DNA from: Ashinkailepas kermadecensis
Lineage: Eukaryota; Arthropoda; Thecostraca; Neolepadidae
DNA: 64,000 nt
NCBI GenBank assembly: GCA_034440615.1
Contig: JAOTOM010004822.1
Span: 51,001 to 115,000, forward strand
Reading direction: 5' to 3'
Part shown: one piece after another, positions 46,741 to 55,900 of the stretch
Position numbering within the stretch: position 1 is the stretch's first letter
Layout: each line of letters begins with the position of its first letter
Program-made: the position numbers and the translations under genes
The notes under the pieces: model-generated
Told to the model about the DNA's origin: nothing
Seen by the model: the letters and a program-made list of their open reading frames with translations, nothing else
The model's database searches: none

Positions 46741-48776
46741 CTTCCAGGTGGTAGTGGGGGGGGTGCAATGTTGAAAGGAGTCCTCCTGCTTTCCGAAAGG
46801 GGTCCTCCACTGTGTTAGGGCCTCCTATTGATTTTTTACGCTCTTAGTATGGTTCAAGAATTACATGATTTCATATTGATGTCTTGTTTGCTCCTGACAT
46901 GGTGAATCACTTACGCAAAACGAAATAGCAATAATCATTTTTTTTCGCTGAGAACTGAGCCAAACCAGGGTATAAATAAGTAATATGTGGATAAATACCT
47001 AAGTGCCCAAACAAACCAATGTCTTAATGCTTTATCGACAAGAATAATCTTCCCGCTGGCCTCTAGGTTGCAGCGAGCTGGCGGGGCTGGTGCTGAGCGT
47101 ATCTTAAAGATATCTCGCATTGATCAACCGACTTCTATGTCCACCAAGTCTAACTGAATTTAGTTAGATTCATCATTACTGTTAATCAGTCATTCCCATC
47201 CGCTTGATGTCATAAGGAAGCTTAAACGATCATTTCTCAGTCCTTGGACGACAATTTCGCGAAGGTGACAACGAGAAGTTGATTGAGTTGGTTTTCTGAT
47301 CGCCATCTTAGGGATTCATTTATTGTTATAACGTTTGGTGCTGGCTGCAAGGCACCTGGCACACAAGCTAACATAATAAATCCTCAGCGAATAAATTCAT
47401 GGCAAGAACAAGCATTGAACAACAATGCATAAATGACAATGCAACAATGTAACAATGGCAATGCATAAATAACGCAAAACCTTTAAATTCCACGCCGCCA
47501 CGCCTACGGTTTTCGCTGTGCTGTACAGTTTTATAAATGACGTCGTTGAGAAGGTATCGAAGCTGGGAAGCTCTAATCATGCAGGCTGTAATCACAGAAG
47601 ACAGGTTTGTAGGAAGAAAATGCATTTAAAAACATCATTCCTCCCATTTTATATGGGGTATCAGTGATGTTATGTGTGCTTGTGAGGGGAATTTGCCCCC
47701 TCAATGTCGGCTTTGCCCCGTATGGGCGTATGCTTCTGAAAATTATTAGAGGACCAGTGGAGTACCTATATTTGCGTCAAGGTGGAGGGGGCAAACGTAT
47801 TTGGAGGGGGTCGACAACATACCCCATTAAAAAGTCCTTGGATTTAGACCACTATTTTGTCAAAGGGGACCTTCTTAAATAAAATAATTAGTGACCAACT
47901 GAATTGTCCTGTGGAGGGGCCTAATCTACCACTATTGTTTCTGATTCGTTGGATTTCAACCCTAACCCCACCCTGTCCTAAGGTTTTATTTCGGTATCCC
48001 TTGATAAGCCACCTCACACTGCTGAAATTACACCTTCGCAATCACTTTAAAATGTAAATTTCCCAATTTCAGACATTGCAGTTCATAGCGCCCGGTCGCT
48101 ACGACGCCAACGTTCGTGCACGTGCACACCCATCTTGCGCATTCGGCGCATTCGCCACACTTCGTGCGATGCTACGGTTTCTGGTAGGCCTCCTACGTTT
48201 TGCTAATTGCTGCCACATGATAGACTTGCGCCATATTTGACGTGATGGAATGCTTCATATGGACGTTCGCTGCGAAAATTATATTAATTAAGTTCGATCA
48301 TTAGCTCCCTTCTTCCCACATTCTATGGTGGTTAAAAATGAGGATACCCGCTGAGCTTTGATGCACCCCATATCTTTGATTAAATATGGTCCCAGATTGG
48401 CTACCGAACCGAAGCCCTGCCTCAGTGTTCTTTTTTTGACCAGTTTCGTCTTTCTTCGTGTACGGATGTGTCTTAGGGCTCCAATCGATTTTTGTTAGGG
48501 GCCCAACACATCTTCGAAACCCCTGCTCGTTTTAGGGTTCTGTTGTTTTTTTTGTGTACCGAGGATTTTTCTTTAGGTGTCGGGCGTTTTCAAAGATCCC
48601 GATGTGTTTATTTAGTGCCCGGACTTTTTATTCGTTTTGGAACCATGTTGCTTTTTGCGCCCCAGCCTCTTTTTCAGGTCCTTGTGCGGTCGCATAGCAC
48701 CTGTATGCCTTGAGAACTTCTGGTGTATTTCCTTAAGAGCTCCCGGCATGTTTATTTAGGGCTGCAACGCATTTTT
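46741..48776. other. Spacer with no gene recognised
   Basis: Includes a gaggggaatttgccccc-type patch at 47650-47880 similar in style to other low-copy repeats here. No gene. Confidence 0.4.
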
Positions 48777-48780
48777 TTAA

Positions 48781-49623
48781 CCCGTGCCGTCTCGGGGGTT
48801 ATCCACCCCCCACCCCCTAAGGTTTTCCCCGGATAGTGAAAGAACGGCGCGCTGCAACGCACCGAAATTTGGCATACCCTTTTCCACATCAATTTTTCAT
48901 GTTGTGTCAAAATTTTGAGGTCAGCTCATCTAGGGTCAACGAGTTAGTAAAGGTCAAGTGAGGTCACCTCCAAAACAGTTATGCCAGTCGTCACGCTTTA
49001 ACAGATAAAGATATTTTAATGAAACTTTCAAGGTTTGCTTATCTTTAGGGACACAACAAAACGCACCAGAGGAATTTTTTATTTTTTCCGTTTTTTATTA
49101 CTTATTAGTTTTGCATATTTGCCCATTAGAGTTACAATCGAAGGTTCTGCCTACGGTAAACATTTTTATGAGAGCAATTTGACTTCGAACACCATTTTCC
49201 GGTTCGGACCCATTGGGTACCCATTGGTACCCAAAAATAAAAATTAAAGAAAACTTTAAAACTCAAAATTTTGAAATTTCCAAAAAAGAAAAAAATAATT
49301 TTTGGGTGGCCAGAAATGTTATGGCCCTGCTCAATTTTGCCTTCCTTTTCTGATTCGAAATAATTTTGGGTTTTTAAATCTCCCTCAAAATGAACTGCCC
49401 AGAGCCAAAAGCATTATGTACGTCGTGAAAATATAAGCCCCCTAGTGACGTCCCGTTTGGGGGAAAAAATTGGGGGTGGTGTCTGGCCCTACTCGTCGAG
49501 CGCTTTCCGATGACTCCTCTTTCGTTTTCGTGCGACGTTTAGTTTCGGGATTAGAGGGGGTGTTTATCCCCCCCCCCCCCCCGAAACGGGGTGAGAGGAT
49601 CTGACGGGAGAGACTTAAGAGGG
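48781..49623 (-). mobile_element. TTAA-flanked element, 843 bp
   Basis: TTAA at 48777-48780 and 49624-49627. The left end is cccgtgccgtctcggggg; the right end, reverse complemented, is ccctcttaagtctctcccg. Both begin CCC next to TTAA, as in piggyBac-type elements. The body is colinear with 40188-40990 in the opposite direction and with 54610-54930. No transposase frame; non-autonomous. Confidence 0.68.
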
Positions 49624-49639
49624 TTAAGGCTCTGTCGCT

Positions 49640-52600
49640 TTTTGCGGGACTCCGGAGGGCCAGTTGCATTGTCGGCCCCGTTGTGCTCTTAGGGTTCCGC
49701 TGTGTTTATTTGTGGCTTCTGACGCACATTTGTGGGACCCAGTACGATTTTGGTGCTTCGGTGCGATTTTTCTGGGTCCCAGCGCGACTTATTGCTCCCA
49801 AGCGCGTGGTTCCGGGGACCCGATGCCAGTTTTCTGGGCTCAACGCGATTTTGTGGATCTCTTCTGAATTTTCTTTAAAGTCCGAATCCTGGCCTGATTT
49901 TTCGAGCCCCTGGCGCCTTGTTTTTGTATCTCACCTCGATTTTTGTCTAGCTCCGATACGTTTTTCGGAGCCGTACGCGATTTGTGAAGGCATCTGATGA
50001 AATTTTCGGTGCTCCAGAACCATTTTCCTGACACGGACATTTATTTTTTGGAATCCCTCCATATTTTGGAGGACTCCGGCTGGATTTTTTTTGCGGATAC
50101 CGATGCGATTTTTGTGGTCACGCTGTGCTTATGTGGGGCCCTAGACGCCAATTTTTGGGAACCCCGACATGAATTTGTGATGCCCAGACCAAATGTTTGG
50201 GTCTACCGATGGGAATTGTGGGTCCCGAGCGCGATGCTTGGGGGGACCGGTTCGAGTTTGCGGGGCGCGTTGTGCTTAGCCGTGGCCCCAACGCGATCTT
50301 GGCGGTTTCTGTTGCAAATTTTCGGGCCTCGGAGCGAGTTTTCTGGGGCCCGCCGTATTTATTTGGAACCCCCTTCGCGAATTCTGGTGAACCGACGCGA
50401 ATTTTGGTGGCCCCAGTGCGACTTTTGGGGGCCAAGGCACGATTTTCGATGCCTTGACGCGTTTTTTTGGTGCCCAAAGGGTTTTTGGGGGACTTTGACC
50501 CGAATTTTGAGGCTGCAGAGTGACATTCCGGTTGATAATTGATTTGTTGGTGAAGCCGCAACTTTTGTGGGCCCGACGCGATTTTGTGGGCGCCCAGTGT
50601 GATTTTGAAGGGCTGCGATGCGACTTTTTTAGTCCATTATAATCCTTTGTATCCCGACGTCATTTGCCTGGATCCCTAGCGCTAGTTTTAGCGACCTCGA
50701 CACTTTTTAGGGGTCCAATACGTTTTTAGTCTTTTGGTGCTATTGTTGGGGTCCCAGAGTGATTATCCATGTCCGGATTGTTTTTCGTTGCCCCAGCTTC
50801 ATTTGTGTCCCAATGAGACTATTGGGAACGGTACGACCTGTCGTGCCCATAGCGTGATTTTCATGGGTCGGGCGTGAATTTTTGGAACCCCAGGCTCAGC
50901 GTGATTTTCAGAGGCCCCGGCCGGATCTTTTTGGGCCCATACCGTGATTTTCAAGTACTCCGGCACGACTCCTATAGTTTCTTAGGGGCTTCTTCTTGCA
51001 AATTATAGGCCTCCTCTCGCGTCTTAGGGGTCTCGTCTCAATTCCTGGAGCCTCTTTACCGGTATTGGATGTCTCCTCTTGTGTCCTACCCTCCGCCATA
51101 TTCAATTGCCCTCATTTCGCGTCTTGGAGGGCCTCCTCTTACATCCTAGGGCCCCTTTAGCATGGAATGGGGCTTCCTCTCATGCTCCAGGGGCATTCTC
51201 TGCCAATTTAGGGGCCTCCTGCCACGCCTCGTGGGCCTCCTTTGTCCTGGCAAAGCCTTGCCCGTCTTGAGGGGATCTTCAATTTTGGAAACCTCACCTT
51301 CTTCCATACCTGCTACCACCTCCCATCCTAAGGGCCTCCTCTCATTTTCCGGGAACTCCTTCCGGTCTTCGGGACATCATTCGGCCCTGGAGACCGCCTA
51401 CTCCGTCTTGAGGGACTCCTCCCGAGTCCGGCAGGGGCCTCCTTTTCTTTTCTAGAGGCCTTCTTTTTCAAACTAGGGGCCTCCTCTCACGTCTTGGGGT
51501 CCTCCTGCTGTGTTTTGATTCGATCTTTGCCCATTTTAAGGGTGGCCTCTTATCTCTTGGTGGACTCTCCCAGGTGCCTCATCTTCCAAATTGCAAGCAC
51601 CCTTTCCTATCTCCTTTGCCTTGTCATCTCCTGGGGACCTTCTTACCCGTCTTGGAGCCTTCTTTCTCGCCTGGGAGCCATCCCTCTTATATAATGGTCT
51701 TTCTCTCCTGTTTTAGGGGCCTCATTGTTCATCATGGGGTCTCATTTCCAATCCTGTGTCGTCCTCTTTCGAATTAGGTGCCTCTTGCCACGTTTCTGGA
51801 TCATCCTTTTCTATCTTGGTGGAACCTTACCAATTTTGGGGCCTGTTTTTGCGTCTCCGAAACCCCGTCTCATATCCACTGGCTTTCTCTTCCGTCTTAG
51901 GGCCTTCTCTCATTTTCTGGGGCCTCCCTTCCCGTATTTTGGCCTCCTTTGCAATCCTGGGGGCCTCTTTTGCAATCCTGGGGCCTCCTTTGTAATCATG
52001 GGGCCTCCTTTGCAATCATGGGGCCTCCTTTGCAATCATGGGGTCATCCTTTGCAATCCTGGGGGCTTCCGCGCCAATTGTTGACACTCTCTTGATTTAT
52101 GGGGTCTCCTAGCCTTTCATAGGTGATTCCTTTTTCAAATTAGGGGCCTCCTCTCACGTCTTGGAGGCCTCATCGTCCGTGTTTGGAGCCTCATTATCCT
52201 CTTAGCAGGGCGCTTTTGCGTCAAAGGCCCAAATCTTCTCTCTTAAGGTCCTCCTCTTCCAAAATATGTGTCTCATCTGGCTAGTCTCAGTGGCCTCCTC
52301 TCATTCCTGCGGAGACCATCTTACCCATCTTGGGGCTCCCTCTTGCGTCCGGAGAAATATCTCCTATCTTTCCTTATGTTATATTGTAGGGGCCTCGTTT
52401 TCTAAATTAAGAATATCCTGCCACCCATCGGAAGCATTCTTGTCGAACCTGGGTGGCTTCTTGCCCGTCTCGGTGGCATCCTTTTCGTCCTGGGGGCCTC
52501 CTCCCAATCTCTGTCCTACGTATCTTATAGGGACCTGATTAGATTTCCCGGGGAACTCGTTGCCGGTCTTGGGGCAACCTTGACAGCATGACCTTCTGTC

Positions 52601-52660
52601 TCGTCGGCCTTCTTGCTCACCTTTTTTCCTATGCATTTCCGGATAGGGGCCTCCTCAAAT
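49640..52660 (+). repeat. Long decayed arrays of about 30-bp units
   Basis: From 49640 to about 50950 the recurring theme is ggcccagcgcgattttgtgg; from about 50990 to 52660 it becomes ggggcctcctctcacgtctt. A nearly perfect stretch of 21-bp units, ggggcctcctttgcaatcat plus g, occurs at 51960-52035. Units differ strongly, so the array is old. Open frames up to 181 codons are by-products. If the GNAT gene model is right this lies upstream of, or within a 5' intron of, that gene. Confidence 0.75.
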
Positions 52661-52862
52661 TGCATGGGGCGCCCCCCCCCGTCTCACGGCAGCGGGGCGA
52701 CTGCCCCCTCTGCCTCCCGGTGGCGACGCCCCTGGCAATAAGGACTGATAGATGCCTGTTATTCAACAACTAATTTGTCAGCTTGAACCAGGCGTTTATG
52801 CGTTTTCTTTTCTTTTTTTTCATTTTTGCTTTGCGTTCACTAACTACCCGATTGGTTCCCAG

Positions 52863-52974
52863 GAAAACTGACAGACGAGACTACCTCTACAATCGTCTAC
52901 CGACCTCTGGATGTGAGCAGACTGGAAGAAATCTGCGATCTGTACGTTCGGTCCTTCAGTGCTGATAACGCTTT
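52863..52974 (+). CDS. GNAT gene, first visible coding exon (internal)
   Basis: The exon follows an acceptor ending ttcccag and stops at a consensus donor GTAAGT beginning at 52975. It begins with the last two bases of a codon (xGA) and ends with two bases (TT), so both edges are split codons. It encodes the N-terminal strand and first helix of the GNAT fold (IVYRPLDVSRLEEICDLYV). An in-frame TAA at 52841 upstream of the acceptor and the lack of an in-frame ATG show that this is not the first coding exon. A pyrimidine-rich run and a ctaac branch-point-like motif sit 15-60 bases upstream of the acceptor. Confidence 0.65.
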
Positions 52975-55900
52975 GTAAGTTGAAGGCTGGTGATTTTCTA
53001 CTAGCTATACATGAACGAATTCGCACAACATGTACTGTATTTACATTGCTCGGATAGTGATTTAGTCAAACAGACCGGTTTGCCTAGTACCATTAACATT
53101 TTTTTTAGAACTTCCCTAGAGTGGTCAACGGCGTGATGTAGCTTCATCCTTCGACGTTCGGAGTTAATTGCAACATTAACCTCCCTTAGTTAACCTTCTA
53201 CCTTTTTTGTTTGATCATCCAGATGGGGTCAAAAGGGTCAATGGCGGATCTTAGTCAGCCACCTGCTCATTGTCTTAGATGTCGCATTATGGTCGTGAAA
53301 CAAATGCGATTTTGTGCTTCAATATCGATGATATACACACTGAAGACTTGGTCTAACATAATGGCAAAAGGCAGGGTTATCGATCGGGTCAAGGTCAAGC
53401 ACGAAGAGATTGGTATTGAAATGTTGACGTTGGCGATTCTTAAAAGAAATCGTACACAGGAAAAATCAATGAGTGATACAAACCCAAAGCCTTCCCCTTT
53501 GTCTGAGAACTTGCAATACAATATACAACTTTTTCACCTTTAAAACCCCAAGCTTTTCCGAAAAAGAAACACGCATCTCAAATCACATCTCGTGGCCTTG
53601 CTTACATCAGGATCCAAATCAGCGCATAAATTTAGCATTGCAGATTTTGACGTAACCATGTCTGCCCCATAATCCCAAGTCTGGCCTCCAGACCGCCTGT
53701 AATCGTATGCTGTCGAGACGCTTCAGGTCATATCTCAGTCGTCTGGTCTGATATCAACCCGGCATTGACCGGGCTCCTCAGCCGGACGCCATTGACAGGG
53801 GGAGGGGAAGATGCTACCCCCTGCTGATCTCAAGAACGGCTAGCCGATATCAAAACTTGAAAAGCCAATCGATAGCGCCGTGGCGTGTGGTCTCACAACA
53901 CTGGAGAAATTTCCTTCTAAATGCGTATTTAAGGCTGTAGTTTAAGGTGAAAGCTTTACTATGTGAAGTAATAGAATAATTGACTCTTTTCGATAATGTA
54001 TTGCATTCAAAAGTTAATTTCATGGTGTGAGGTCATTGCACACTGATTAAGCATGCTGCACAAGGAAGTACACTGTGTCAATCGTGCCGCACCAGGTCGC
54101 AGGGCAATGCCAAGTACCGTCGAAATAACAGCTCGGAGACTAGTGAGCCGATCTGTATGAACAAAATGGCATTCAACAACTCTGTGACATGTTATTTTGT
54201 CAAATCTGCAGAACTAGTAATCTCAATATATTCCTTTTTTTTCGATGTGCATATTTGCACATTAGACACCATTTAGGTACCGAACATACAATGCATACAA
54301 ACAGCAAGCAACGTAAATGTGCGACACAGCTCACATGAGACATCACGTGTCCGACACTTACATCCGATATGAGTCGTTTGAACACAGCGCACACTGTCAA
54401 GGACAGCAATATCCGACAATGATACTACCGGACCGTGACGGTCAGGCGCCTATCCCGCCCATACTTTGCTTTTCCGGACCAATGCTTTCCCGGACAGCTG
54501 TGTGGCTTGAGAATGTAGGCACCCTCCTGGGCCATTCGCTCTCCGTGACACTTTTGCCTACATATGCTCCTCTCCCGAAAAGAAAGGCGTCTTTTGGGCA
54601 GTTGGGTGCTTTAATCCGCGCCGTCTTTCCGGTCAGATCCTCACACCCCGTCTCGTGGTTGAGGGAGGGGGTCATTTAATCCCCACACCCTCCATGAAAA
54701 CGAAAGTAGTGTCATCGGAAAGTGCTCGACGAGTATGGCCCGAAACCACCCCGAATTGTATCCCAAAAAATGACGTCACAAGAAGGATTCTATGTGATCA
54801 CATGATCACGACTGATATGTTTTTGCCTCTGGGGTCATTGCAGCCATTGTGGGGAAAATTTCAAAAATAATATTACTTGGCATCAGAAAAGGAAAGCGAA
54901 ATCGACCATGGCGCCAACATTTTCGCTCACCCAAAAAGCATTGCGGGGGCGCAAAGGGATGGGATTTTGACCCATCAGCGTCAATCATAGCCCCCACCCC
55001 ACCCCACCCCCACCCACCCCTCCCCCAGTCAAGTGTTATTGAACAGGCTGAGGAAATAGCCGAAGGATTTGGGTGAACCCAACAAGAGAAAACAAGATGT
55101 TGAGAAAAAAGGTTTGTTTTGTCATCATTGTATAACGTACCCACCAGCGTCAATCATAACCCCGACCCCCACCCCCGTCAAATGTTGTTCAACAGGCTGA
55201 GGAAATAGCCGAAGGATTTGGGCGAACCCAACAAGAGAAAACAAGATGTCGAGAAAAAAGGTTTGTTTTGTCATCATTGTATAATTGATTGCTGTCCTTA
55301 CTTCCATCCGGTGCTCATTGTCCCTTTGTGCTGTTATGTCAGGCTGCTGGTATTTAACCTTAGGATTTCTGCCTAGGTCAGCAAATACAAACAAAACGTT
55401 GGTTACAGCTTCGGGACTATGGCGGCTTGCGAGGGCGGAAAACCAGAGGAGCACTACAAGTGGCTGCGTCCAAGCATAGAAGAATGGGGACATCACAAGG
55501 ACGTGTGCCTGATGGCTGTGGAGGAGGCATCGGACCGCATAGTTGGAGTGTCCGCAACTGTAGTCCTGGAGCCATCGTCACCCGACCCATGGGTGCATTT
55601 GAAGAACACAAGTGAATTCTGCGACATGGTTTTGAAATTTTTCGCTGAGATAGCGGGAGATTACAACGTATTTGAAGATTTTTCGACGTCCAAGGTTCTG
55701 TACAGAACTTTGACTACCGTGGATCAACGGTGAGTGGCGACATATGGACAGGGCAGTGCGATAATCCAGCAAGCTTGTCAATCGTTGTTGCGACTACATG
55801 CACATAGTGGAACACTGCGTCACGGTCAATGACCTGATATCAGTGCGGACCTGCCTCACGCGGCCCACTGCCACAGTTGCGATGCACCTGTACGGTTTTG

